This document shows positions 58,093-64,000 of a stretch of 64,000 bases of DNA, in pieces; the stretch's first letter is position 1; the number at the start of each line of letters is the position of its first letter. Source of the DNA: Galbitalea sp. SE-J8 (GTDB taxonomy: Bacteria > Actinomycetota > Actinomycetes > Actinomycetales > Microbacteriaceae); assembly GCF_030345695.1 (NCBI RefSeq), contig NZ_JAUASV010000006.1, forward strand, positions 1-64,000, in the 5' to 3' direction. The translations under genes were made by a program, and so were the position numbers. The notes beneath the pieces were generated by a model. It saw nothing but the letters and a program-made list of their open reading frames with translations, was not told the DNA's origin and did no database searches.

Positions 58093-58510
58093 GCGCCTCG
58101 CGGGTCGCCCAGCGGGCGCGCCGGCGATCGCCGCTCGCGTCGTACGCGAGACCGAGCCGGTACCACGCGCGCCAGGAGTCCGGATGCTGTTCCGCGTCGT
58201 CGCGGAAAGCGCCGAACGCCGCATCCGCCGCCTCGCGCTCGGGGCGGCCGCTCGCGCGCGCGGGCAGCGCCGCGGGCAGTCCGCCCTCGGCGTCGAGCCG
58301 GCGCGCGAGGCGCTCGGTGCGGATGCCGAAGCGCAGCTCGGCGACGAGCGCCCAGAGGCCGAGGAGCGGCAGCACGAGCAGCGCGACCCCGATGCCGACC
58401 GCGACCGGCGTGCCGACGCGGAGGAACACGGTGCCGTAGTAGATCGCGAACACCAGGTAGAGCAGCAGGAGCAGCGCCATGACGAGCGCCGCCCCGCGCG
58501 ACCGGTTCAC
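58058..58510 (-). CDS. small membrane protein with TPR-like C-terminus
   Basis: 150 aa from a GTG overlapping the dapB stop (GTGA). Two membrane helices (about 6-28 and 34-58), then a soluble part ending in SWRAWYRLGLAYDASGDRRRARWATREALRLSR, a single TPR-type unit. It is downstream of dapB, and the converging epimerase gene overlaps its last 35 bp. The role is unknown. Confidence 0.7.
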   Translation of the reverse strand: MNRSRGAALVMALLLLLYLVFAIYYGTVFLRVGTPVAVGIGVALLVLPLLGLWALVAELRFGIRTERLARRLDAEGGLPAALPARASGRPEREAADAAFGAFRDDAEQHPDSWRAWYRLGLAYDASGDRRRARWATREALRLSRTDPTSR

Positions 58511-59241
58511 GTCCGGAGGTCGATGAGCTTGTCGAGCCCGACGACGATGCCCCGCACGGTCGGCGCGGCGCGCACGGCGACGAGGATGCCCGCCTCGTAC
58601 GCGTCCGACGAGAGGGTCTCGTGCGAGATCGTCAGGGTCTCGCCGGTGCCGCCGAACAGCACGTCCTGCTTGGCGACGACCCCGGCCATCCGCAGGCTGT
58701 GGATCGGGATGCTCCACACCTGCTCGCCGCGGGCGCGCTGGTCGATGTGCGGTGCCGCGACCGGCCCGATGCCGCTGCGCGCCTCGCCGATGAGCTCCGC
58801 GGTGCGCACCGCCGTGCCCGACGGCGAGTCGACCTTGCCGGCGTGGTGCGCCTCGACGATCTCGATCGAGTCGAAGTACCGCGACGCGAGGGCGGCGAAG
58901 CTCGTGGCGAGCACGCTGCCGATCGAGAAGTTGGGGATGACGAGCACCGCGGATGCCGGCTCCTCGCCGAGCAGCGGAGCGAGCGCCGCCACCCGGTCGC
59001 GGCTCCATCCCGAGGTGCCGACGACGATCGGGATGCGCTCGGCGATCGCGCGCTCGACGACGCCCTGCGAGACGTGCGACACCGTGACGTCGACGACGAC
59101 ATCCGCCCCCGCGATCGCGTCGAGGCTGTCGCCGGAGCCGATGAGCGCGTGCGTCTCGAGGTCCTCCGCGGCCTCGATGATGCGGGTGACGAGCCGCCCC
59201 ATCCGACCGTTCGCGCCGACGACGGCTACCCGTGCTGCCAT
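58507..59241 (-). CDS. dapB: 4-hydroxy-tetrahydrodipicolinate reductase
   Basis: Second step after DapA. It has 244 aa. The nucleotide-binding motif is GANGRMGR (9-16), the catalytic block EAHHAGKVDSPSGTA includes His and Lys, and NFSIGS is the hinge region. The -10 TACGAT (59254-59249) lies 7 nt before the ATG at 59241, so I prefer this to an ATG 9 nt upstream, which is inside that spacer. Leaderless. Divergent from a GNAT gene. Confidence 0.96.
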   Translation of the reverse strand: MAARVAVVGANGRMGRLVTRIIEAAEDLETHALIGSGDSLDAIAGADVVVDVTVSHVSQGVVERAIAERIPIVVGTSGWSRDRVAALAPLLGEEPASAVLVIPNFSIGSVLATSFAALASRYFDSIEIVEAHHAGKVDSPSGTAVRTAELIGEARSGIGPVAAPHIDQRARGEQVWSIPIHSLRMAGVVAKQDVLFGGTGETLTISHETLSSDAYEAGILVAVRAAPTVRGIVVGLDKLIDLRT

Positions 59242-59248
59242 GGGCTCC

Positions 59249-59272
59249 ATCGTAGGGTGCCGGGCCTAGGCT
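59249..59272. promoter_or_regulatory. divergent leaderless promoters (dapB and GNAT gene)
   Basis: TACGAT (minus, 59254-59249) is 7 nt from the dapB ATG and TAGGCT (plus, 59267-59272) is 7 nt from the GNAT ATG at 59280. The two -10 elements are only 12 bp apart, so the promoters overlap and may compete. Confidence 0.6.
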
Positions 59273-59279
59273 GGTCCCC

Positions 59280-59807
59280 ATGGTGGAGTTCCGTGCCCGG
59301 CCGGCCGACAGCGCCGAGGTGCTGGAGCTGCTCACCGAGTACTTCCACAGCCGCGAGATCACGTTCGCGCGCGGCAGCTACCGGGTCGTCTTCCCGGATC
59401 CGACGATGTTCGTGCCTCCGGCGGGCGTCTTCCTCGTCGTCGACGACACGGATGCCGGCACTCGCAGGCCGAGCGTGGGATGCGGCGGCGTGCGCCGCAT
59501 CGCCGACGCGCCCGACGGCGCCGTGCGATTCGAGATCAAGCACCTCTTCATGCGCGAGTCGACCCGCGGGCGCGGGCTCGGCCGCGCCCTGCTCGCCGAG
59601 CTCGAACGTCGCGCGATCGGCTTCGGCGCCCGCGAGATCGTGCTCGACACGAACGCGACGCTCGTCGCCGCCGGGTCGCTCTACCGCTCGAGCGGCTACG
59701 CGGACATCGAGCCGTACAACGACAACCCGAACGCGACGCACTGGTTCGCGAAGCGGTTGGAGCGGGCTACGCGCGCCGCTGAGGCTCCGCCTCGAGGTAG
59801 GCCTTGA
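59280..59807 (+). CDS. GNAT-family N-acetyltransferase
   Basis: 175 aa. Acetyl-CoA site FEIKHLFMRESTRGRGLGRALLAELERRA (motif A, R-G-x-G-L-G) and LYRSSGYADIEPYNDNPNATHWFAKRL (motif B and C-terminus, a pattern of small-substrate or amino-acid acetyltransferases). The last 41 bp overlap the convergent SRPBCC gene. Leaderless start. Substrate unknown. Confidence 0.86.
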   Translation: MVEFRARPADSAEVLELLTEYFHSREITFARGSYRVVFPDPTMFVPPAGVFLVVDDTDAGTRRPSVGCGGVRRIADAPDGAVRFEIKHLFMRESTRGRGLGRALLAELERRAIGFGAREIVLDTNATLVAAGSLYRSSGYADIEPYNDNPNATHWFAKRLERATRAAEAPPRGRP

Positions 59808-60093
59808 GTGCGTCGACGATGTGCTGCGAGCCGTCGGCGGTCTCCTGGCCGTAGGCTCCGGTGTGCAGGAGCGTGACCGTGCAGCCGTCCCCGTCTGGCT
59901 CGACCTCCCACGTCCTGCCTGTGATCTGAAGCGCGTCCCCGCGGACGTAGTCGACCGGCGAGCCGACTTCCCACGTCGTGCGGATCTCTGAGTCGAAGTA
60001 CCAGCGCTTCGTCCTCGCCGGCGAGGTGATGGCGGCCCAGGTCAGCTCGGGCGAAGCGGCGATGCGCACGCGGAACACGCGGTTCTCGGTCAT
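59767..60093 (-). CDS. SRPBCC (AHSA1-like) domain protein
   Basis: 108 aa: FRVRIAASPELTWAAITSPARTKRWYFDSEIRTTWEVGSPVDYV ... TLLHTGAYGQETADGS, the START/AHSA1 fold with a ligand cavity. GGAAGGA precedes the ATG, which overlaps the arsR stop (ATGA). ArsR-SRPBCC pairs are widespread; the ligand is usually unknown. Confidence 0.88.
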   Translation of the reverse strand: MTENRVFRVRIAASPELTWAAITSPARTKRWYFDSEIRTTWEVGSPVDYVRGDALQITGRTWEVEPDGDGCTVTLLHTGAYGQETADGSQHIVDALKAYLEAEPQRRA

Positions 60094-60413
60094 GGCTCGG
60101 TTCCTTCCAGTTCTCGTTTCAATGCGGTCAGCCCGGACGCGGCGCGCGCACCGAAGTCGTCGATCCACCGCTCGGCGAGCTGCACTATCGGCACTGCGTT
60201 GAGGTAGCAGCGCCGTTGTCGCCCCGTCTTGCGGGTGACGACGAGCCCAGCGGCCTCGAGGATCCGGATGTGCTTGAGCACGACGTGGCGGCCGAGGGGC
60301 GCGACGCGGTCGGTGAGCGCTGCGATCGGCTGCCCGTCCTCGTCGCGGAGGGCGTCAAGCAGCCGTCGCCGCGTGGGGTCGGCGATTGCCGCGATGACGG
60401 CGTCGGTGCTCAC
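60090..60413 (-). CDS. ArsR-family regulator paired with SRPBCC protein
   Basis: 107 aa. A winged helix fills most of the protein (VIAAIADPTRRRLLDALRDEDGQPIAALTDRVAPLGRHVVLKHIRILEAAGLVVTRKTGRQRRCYLN). It lacks metal-binding cysteines. The GTG 60413 lies 6 nt after TATTCT (60425-60420), a -10: leaderless. A perfect palindrome begins at that -10, so the gene is probably autorepressed. Confidence 0.88.
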   Translation of the reverse strand: MSTDAVIAAIADPTRRRLLDALRDEDGQPIAALTDRVAPLGRHVVLKHIRILEAAGLVVTRKTGRQRRCYLNAVPIVQLAERWIDDFGARAASGLTALKRELEGTEP

Positions 60414-60424
60414 GGCGACAGAAT

Positions 60425-60444
60425 AGGTGACTGATGAGTCACCT
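60425..60444 (-). promoter_or_regulatory. operator of the arsR-SRPBCC pair
   Basis: AGGTGACT-N4-AGTCACCT, a perfect 20-bp inverted repeat directly upstream of and touching the -10 TATTCT. This spot suits repression by the ArsR protein encoded next to it. Confidence 0.7.
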
Positions 60445-60501
60445 GTCAATCGCCACGGCCACGCCGCGACTCCGTCACGCGCTCCTCGACCACCGAGCCC
60501 G

Positions 60502-61104
60502 TCAGTAGGGCTGCTCGACCGGCAGCCCGGTGCGCAGCTCGGGCGGCAGGTGGCCGAGGTCGTTGAAGGTGAGCAGGGCGGACGGCTTCGCGCTGCGCAC
60601 CCGGATGATCGTGAGCGCGGCGTTCGCGACGTTGAGCCCCAGCCAGCGCCAGGCCGGCGCGCCGAGCACCTCGCGCACGAACCAGCCGATCACGAAGTTG
60701 TGCGTGATGAGCAGCTCGTGGCGGTCCCCCGCGGCCGGCGCGAAGAACTCGGCCACGGCATCCGCCATCTGCGCCTCCCCCGCCTCGATCTCAGCGGGCG
60801 TGATGCCGCCGAAGAACGGGTCGAACGCGTGCGGCATGCCGGACGTCGGGCCGGAGGGATAGCAGTCGAACAGCAGCGCGGACGGCTGGGAGGTGAGCGC
60901 CGGCATCCGCTCGGTCATGATGCGCGCGGTCTCCGCGGCGCGCTGCAGCGGCGAGTGCCACGCCGCGTCGAACGGCACCCCGCCGAGCCGGTGCGCGAGC
61001 GCCTGCACCTGCCGCACGCCGCGCGGCGAGAGCGGCCCGTCGGGCAGGCCGTACTCGGCGTCCTGCTGCTCGCCGTGCCGCACCAGGTAGAGATATCGGG
61101 ACAT
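60502..61104 (-). CDS. histidine phosphatase family protein
   Basis: 200 aa. The catalytic RHG is in YLYLVRHGEQQD (residues 9-11), with HSPLQRAAETARIM (second Arg) and LLITHNFVIGWFVRE (second His). This is phosphoglycerate-mutase-like; no bisphosphate specificity can be read. GGAGGA precedes the ATG. It is 53 nt downstream of the M16 protease gene in the same direction. Confidence 0.9.
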   Translation of the reverse strand: MSRYLYLVRHGEQQDAEYGLPDGPLSPRGVRQVQALAHRLGGVPFDAAWHSPLQRAAETARIMTERMPALTSQPSALLFDCYPSGPTSGMPHAFDPFFGGITPAEIEAGEAQMADAVAEFFAPAAGDRHELLITHNFVIGWFVREVLGAPAWRWLGLNVANAALTIIRVRSAKPSALLTFNDLGHLPPELRTGLPVEQPY

Positions 61105-61157
61105 CGTCGTTCCTCCGTACTCGGGCTCCGCACCGGTGGGGTCCCGGGCGGGAAGCC

Positions 61158-62498
61158 TCAGACCGCCGGCACCGCCAGAACACCCGCATCGACGCTACCG
61201 ACGGCGGCGAGGGCGAGCGGACGCGACACGAGGTCGGCGGCGAGTTCACGGACGCCGTCCGGCGTCACCCGGGCGAGCCGTCGCAGCGACTCGTCGAGGT
61301 CGAGGAACTCGCCGACGGTGATCTCGGCCCGGCCGAGCCGCGTCATCCGGGTGTCCGAGTCCTCGAGGGCGAGGGCGGATGCCCCGCCCAGCTGGCCGAG
61401 AGCGCGCGCGACCTCCTCATCCGTCACCCCGTCGCTCGCGAGCGCGCGGAACTGCTCGAGCATGAGGTCGACGACCTGCGGCGCCTTCGCGGGCGAGCAG
61501 CCCGCGTACATCCCGACGAGCCCGGCGTCGCTGTACGACGGCGTGAACGAGTACACCGAGTACGCGAGACCGCGCTTCTCGCGCACCTCCTGGAACAGCC
61601 GGCTCGACATGCCGCCGCCGAGGATCGAGCTCAGCACGGCGAGCGTCGGACGGTCGTCGTCGAGGGCGGTGAGCCCCGTGGTGCCGAGGATGAGGTTGAC
61701 CTGCTCGAGCGGGCGCTCCACGATCACCGGCGCGGATGCCGCGGCGAGCACCGGCGGAAGCGCTATCCGGCGCGCCACCGGAGCGGCGTCGAGCGAGAGG
61801 TCCCAGCCCGCGAGCACGAGCGCGGCCTGGATGCGCGCGACCAGCTCGTCGTGGTCGACGGCGCCCGCGACGGTCACGACGAGGTCCTGCGGACGGTAGT
61901 TCGCCCGGTAGTGCCCGAGCACGGCATCCCGGCTCACGGCGGCGATCGCCTCCGGGCTCCCGCCGATCGGGCGGCCGAGCGGGTGGTCGCCGAGCACGGC
62001 CTCGAAGAACCGCTCGCTCGCCACATCCGCCGGGTCGTCGTCGGCCATCGCGAGCTCCTCGAGGATGACCCCCCGCTCCGTCTCGAACTCCAGCGGGTCG
62101 AGCAGCGACGAGACCACCATGTCGGTGAGCACGTCGACGGCCATCGGCAGATCCTGATCGCGCACCTTCGCGTAGTAGCAGGTGTACTCCTTCGCGGTCA
62201 TCGCGTTGTGCTCGCCGCCGACCGCGTCGAAGCTCACCGCGATGTCGAGCGCGGAGCGTGCGGGGGTGCCCTTGAACAGCAGGTGCTCGAGGAAGTGCGT
62301 GGACCCGTAGGTCTCCGGCTGCTCGTCGCGCGAGCCGACCGCGACCCAGATGCCCGCGGTCGCGCTCGCCGCCCCGGGCACGCGTTCGGTGAGCACGCGC
62401 ACGCCGCTGGGCAGCACGCTGCGGCGCACGAGAGTGCCCCCGGATGCGGTGATCCGCAGATCGGCCTGGTCGAGGGGCAGGGGCACGGCACCGTTCAT
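61158..62498 (-). CDS. M16-family zinc metallopeptidase
   Basis: 446 aa. The inverted zinc motif HFLEH is in GSTHFLEHLLFKGT with the downstream Glu in GGEHNAMTAKEYTCYYAKV. The second, inactive half (about 230-446, PLEQVNLILGTTGL, EVREKRGLAYSVYSF) matches YmxG/PqqL-like processing proteases. Start ATG 62498, 8 nt after a -10 TAGGCT (62512-62507): leaderless. The usual upstream gene pnp is not in the window. Confidence 0.93.
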   Translation of the reverse strand: MNGAVPLPLDQADLRITASGGTLVRRSVLPSGVRVLTERVPGAASATAGIWVAVGSRDEQPETYGSTHFLEHLLFKGTPARSALDIAVSFDAVGGEHNAMTAKEYTCYYAKVRDQDLPMAVDVLTDMVVSSLLDPLEFETERGVILEELAMADDDPADVASERFFEAVLGDHPLGRPIGGSPEAIAAVSRDAVLGHYRANYRPQDLVVTVAGAVDHDELVARIQAALVLAGWDLSLDAAPVARRIALPPVLAAASAPVIVERPLEQVNLILGTTGLTALDDDRPTLAVLSSILGGGMSSRLFQEVREKRGLAYSVYSFTPSYSDAGLVGMYAGCSPAKAPQVVDLMLEQFRALASDGVTDEEVARALGQLGGASALALEDSDTRMTRLGRAEITVGEFLDLDESLRRLARVTPDGVRELAADLVSRPLALAAVGSVDAGVLAVPAV

Positions 62499-62587
62499 CG
62501 CACCCGAGCCTAGGCGGTCCGGCCCCTGGCGACCGCGCGGGGGCGCGTCGCGATGCTTTCCGAGTGGCCCTCCTTTTGGGGAGATGA

Positions 62588-62609
62588 GGACAGACAACTC
62601 TGTCTGTCC
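62588..62609 (+). promoter_or_regulatory. TetR-type operator
   Basis: GGACAGACA-N4-TGTCTGTCC, a perfect 9+9 palindrome that ends 7 bp before a -10 (TAACGT, 62617-62622) and so covers the -35 to -10 spacer. Symmetric CAGACAxxxxxTGTCTG-like sites are usual for TetR-family regulators, and the next gene encodes one. Confidence 0.72.
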
Positions 62610-62629
62610 GCAGTGCTAACGTCATGGGC

Positions 62630-62736
62630 GACACGAGATTCTGGGTGGCACCCGTAAGCCACCCGGAGCCGCGAAACCCGATGAGCGGCATCGCGCCCGG
62701 ACCCGGCCCCCAATAGGGTCCGGGCGCGGTCGTGTC
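62630..62736 (+). ncRNA. structured four-way-junction leader of the tetR gene
   Basis: If transcription starts 7-8 nt after the -10 (62617-62622), the RNA begins with GACACGA (62630-62636), which pairs with TCGTGTC (62730-62736). Inside lie three hairpins: GGGTGGC/GCCACCC (62643-62664), GCCGC/GCGGC (62668-62689) and a perfect 13-bp stem, CGCGCCCGGACCC and complement (62692-62728). The junctions are 6, 3, 2 and 1 nt. Two of the loops contain ACCCG. It ends 16 nt before the ribosome binding site AGGAG. I do not recognise a known riboswitch class. Confidence 0.5.
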
Positions 62737-62764
62737 CTCGGACCAGCTATCCCAGGAGCAGCCG

Positions 62765-63418
62765 ATGACCCTCGCCGACCCGATCAGCACCGACCCGATC
62801 AGCACCGACCCGATCAGCACCGACCCGATCAGTGCCGACCGAAGCATCGCCGCGCAGCGCTCGCCGTGGGCGAAGGTGCGCATCCTCGAGACCGCGAACG
62901 TGCTGTTCTACGAGGACGGCATCCGCACCGTCGGCGTCGACCGGCTGATCAGCGCGTCGTCGGTCACGAAGGCGACCTTCTACAAGCACTACGGCTCGAA
63001 GGACCGCCTCATCCTCGACTACATCGACGGCCGGCACCGGGCGATGGTCAGCCTCGTGTCGTCGACCGTCGAGCTCGCGTCCGGCCCCGAGGACGCGCTG
63101 CGCTCCCTGCTCGCCGTGCTCACGACCGACATCGGCGCCCCGCGCTTCCGCGGCTGCGCGTTCCTCAACGCCGCGGCCGAGTTCCCCGATCCGGCGCACG
63201 AGGTGCGCCGCCGCGTGCAGTCCCACCGCGACTGGCTGACGGATGTGCTGGTCGGCCTCGTCGGCGACCTCGGCCACCGGATGCCGGGCGACGCGGCCGA
63301 CGAGCTCATCCTCGCGATGGACGGCGCGCAGTCCGGTGGCTACGCGGGCGACCCGACCGCGGCATCCGCGGCGCTCTCGCGCGTGTTCGAGCACGTCGTC
63401 GCGGCCGCGAAGGCCTGA
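62765..63418 (+). CDS. TetR-family regulator with DPIST-repeat N-terminus
   Basis: 217 aa from the ATG after CAGGAGCAGCCG. HTH at about 36-82 (AKVRILETANVLFYEDGIRTVGVDRLISASSVTKATFYKHYGSKD). The ligand domain has FRGCAFLNAAAEFPDPAHEVRRRV. The N-terminal residues 5-24 are (DPIST)4, from a 15-bp tandem repeat in the DNA (62777-62836). A further in-frame ATG at 62732 lies inside the leader. The palindrome at 62588-62609 is the likely autoregulatory site. Target genes unknown; the next gene on the right is an aldo/keto reductase on the other strand. Confidence 0.87.
   Translation: MTLADPISTDPISTDPISTDPISADRSIAAQRSPWAKVRILETANVLFYEDGIRTVGVDRLISASSVTKATFYKHYGSKDRLILDYIDGRHRAMVSLVSSTVELASGPEDALRSLLAVLTTDIGAPRFRGCAFLNAAAEFPDPAHEVRRRVQSHRDWLTDVLVGLVGDLGHRMPGDAADELILAMDGAQSGGYAGDPTAASAALSRVFEHVVAAAKA
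62777..62836 (+). repeat. 15-bp tandem repeat in the tetR coding start
   Basis: Four units of GACCCGATCAGCACC (the last with two changes), giving DPIST repeats just after the start codon. A change in unit number keeps the frame. Confidence 0.9.
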
Positions 63419-63446
63419 CGGCCGACCGGGGCTCCCGGCGGAGCGG

Positions 63447-64000
63447 TCAGACCGCGCTGATCCGGTCCAGCTCGGCCACCTGCGCGCGCGTCAGCTGCAC
63501 GGTCGGCGCCTGCAGGAGCGCGGCGACCTGCGAGGGCTGGCTCGCCGACGCGACCGGCGCCACGACGTAGGGCTTGCTCAGCAGCCAGGCGAGGGCGACG
63601 GATGCCACCGGCACCTCGTGCGCGGCCGCGATGTGGTCGAGGGACGCGAGCACGCGCATCCCGCGCTTGGTCAGGTAGCGGGCGACCTCCGTGCCGCGGG
63701 TGCCCTCGTCGAGGTCGGCCCGGGAGCGGTACTTGCCGGTGAGGAACCCGCTCGCGAGGGCGAAGCGCGGCATCACGCCGAGCTCCTGCGAGCGCGCCAC
63801 CCGAGCCAGGTCGCCCTCGTACTCGGCGCGGTGCATGAGGTTGTAGCGGTTCTGCAGCGCGATCATCGGCGCGACGCCGAGCTGGCCGCACGCGATCCGC
63901 GCCTCGATGAGCCGGTCGCCGGTGTGGTCCGAGCCGCCGAAGTAACGCACCTTGCCGGCGCCGATGAGCGCGTCCACGGCGAGCAGCGTCTCGTCGAACG
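63447..64000 (-). CDS. aldo/keto reductase, truncated by the right edge
   Basis: C-terminal 184 codons visible. FDETLLAVDALIGAGKVRYFGGSDHTGDRLIEA, ALQNRYNLMHRAEYEGDLARVARSQELGVMPRFALASGFLTGKYRS and SVALAWLLSKPYVVAPVASASQPSQVAALL are the aldo/keto reductase (YghZ/Mgr-like) pattern, with the nicotinamide-cofactor end PVASASQ. The start and the catalytic Asp/Tyr lie to the right of the window. Substrate unknown. Confidence 0.9.
   Translation of the reverse strand, partial: FDETLLAVDALIGAGKVRYFGGSDHTGDRLIEARIACGQLGVAPMIALQNRYNLMHRAEYEGDLARVARSQELGVMPRFALASGFLTGKYRSRADLDEGTRGTEVARYLTKRGMRVLASLDHIAAAHEVPVASVALAWLLSKPYVVAPVASASQPSQVAALLQAPTVQLTRAQVAELDRISAV

Noticed and set aside
62668-62689. Hammerhead-ribozyme-like GAAAC and CGATGAG in the tetR leader
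   Set aside because: The core would need CUGAUGA, and here the conserved U is C. The order of the core segments and the stems does not fit; they are simply the loop of a 5-bp hairpin.
62630-62736. tRNA-like reading of the four-way junction (7-bp closing stem, 5-bp arm)
   Set aside because: There is no T-arm sequence, the 5-bp arm has a 12-nt loop, one arm is 13 bp long, and no CCA end follows.

Overview
The window is a very GC-rich (roughly 70 percent or more) chromosomal segment of a high-GC Gram-positive bacterium, most likely a member of the Microbacteriaceae. This rests on gene order (infC-rpmI-rplT-spoU-pheST-argCJBDFH; dapB/thyX/dapA/rnj; ftsK-pgsA-cinA-clgR-recA-recX-miaB-miaA-dapF-hflX), on actinobacterial families (PriA-type HisA, DUF1844, DUF3046, DUF4395, HtaA, ClgR) and on an rRNA leader motif at the left edge. 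Almost all of it is core chromosome. No prophage, transposase gene, CRISPR array or tRNA gene was seen.

Layout. 1-5.4 kb: leader of an rRNA operon leaving the window to the left, an iron-regulated HtaA/Ig-like secreted protein with two DtxR-type boxes, tyrS, and a SatD-like regulator/membrane-protein pair behind three evenly spaced operators. 5.5-13.4 kb: the arginine operon argCJBDFH, with a small membrane protein and a 3-methyladenine glycosylase at its end. It is preceded by an apparently leaderless arginine-rich leader peptide and a hairpin, which suggests attenuation. 13.4-20.5 kb: pheST, a SpoU rRNA methyltransferase, rplT-rpmI-infC and DUF1844. 20.5-25.5 kb: an ABC exporter-like unit (one membrane gene frameshifted), a lipoprotein esterase and an SseB-like protein. 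25.5-30.1 kb: hisC-B-H-A, then a YneA/DivS-like LysM protein divergent from lexA with two SOS boxes. 30.1-40 kb: GNAT, metF-metE, hflX, a methyltransferase, dapF-miaA-miaB. 40-47 kb: recX/recA with an SOS box, clgR, cinA, pgsA, ftsK. 47-50.3 kb: a membrane protein and a NarL-type two-component system whose kinase has a frameshifted C-terminus. 50.4-59.3 kb: rnj, dapA, thyX, thioredoxin/DUF4395, OsmC, an epimerase and dapB, with an AbiEi/DUF559 gene inserted between dapA and thyX. 59.3-64 kb: GNAT, ArsR-SRPBCC pair, histidine phosphatase, M16 protease, a TetR regulator with a structured leader, and a truncated aldo/keto reductase.

The most unusual features are non-coding. A family of intergenic elements, each exactly 88 bp, has conserved inverted ends (CAACGGATYTCACGGA) and unrelated interiors. 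It occurs four times, and two copies bracket the AbiEi/DUF559 gene. Other points are the argC leader peptide, a four-way-junction leader in front of tetR, a dispersed repeat translated into the N-terminus of ArgD, apparent CTG start codons inside CTGA gene overlaps, and strong over-representation of the heptamer CGGATGC/GCATCCG. Many genes (hisC, dapB, ftsK, spoU, arsR, M16 protease and others) appear to be read from leaderless transcripts, with a -10 hexamer 6-8 nt before the start codon.
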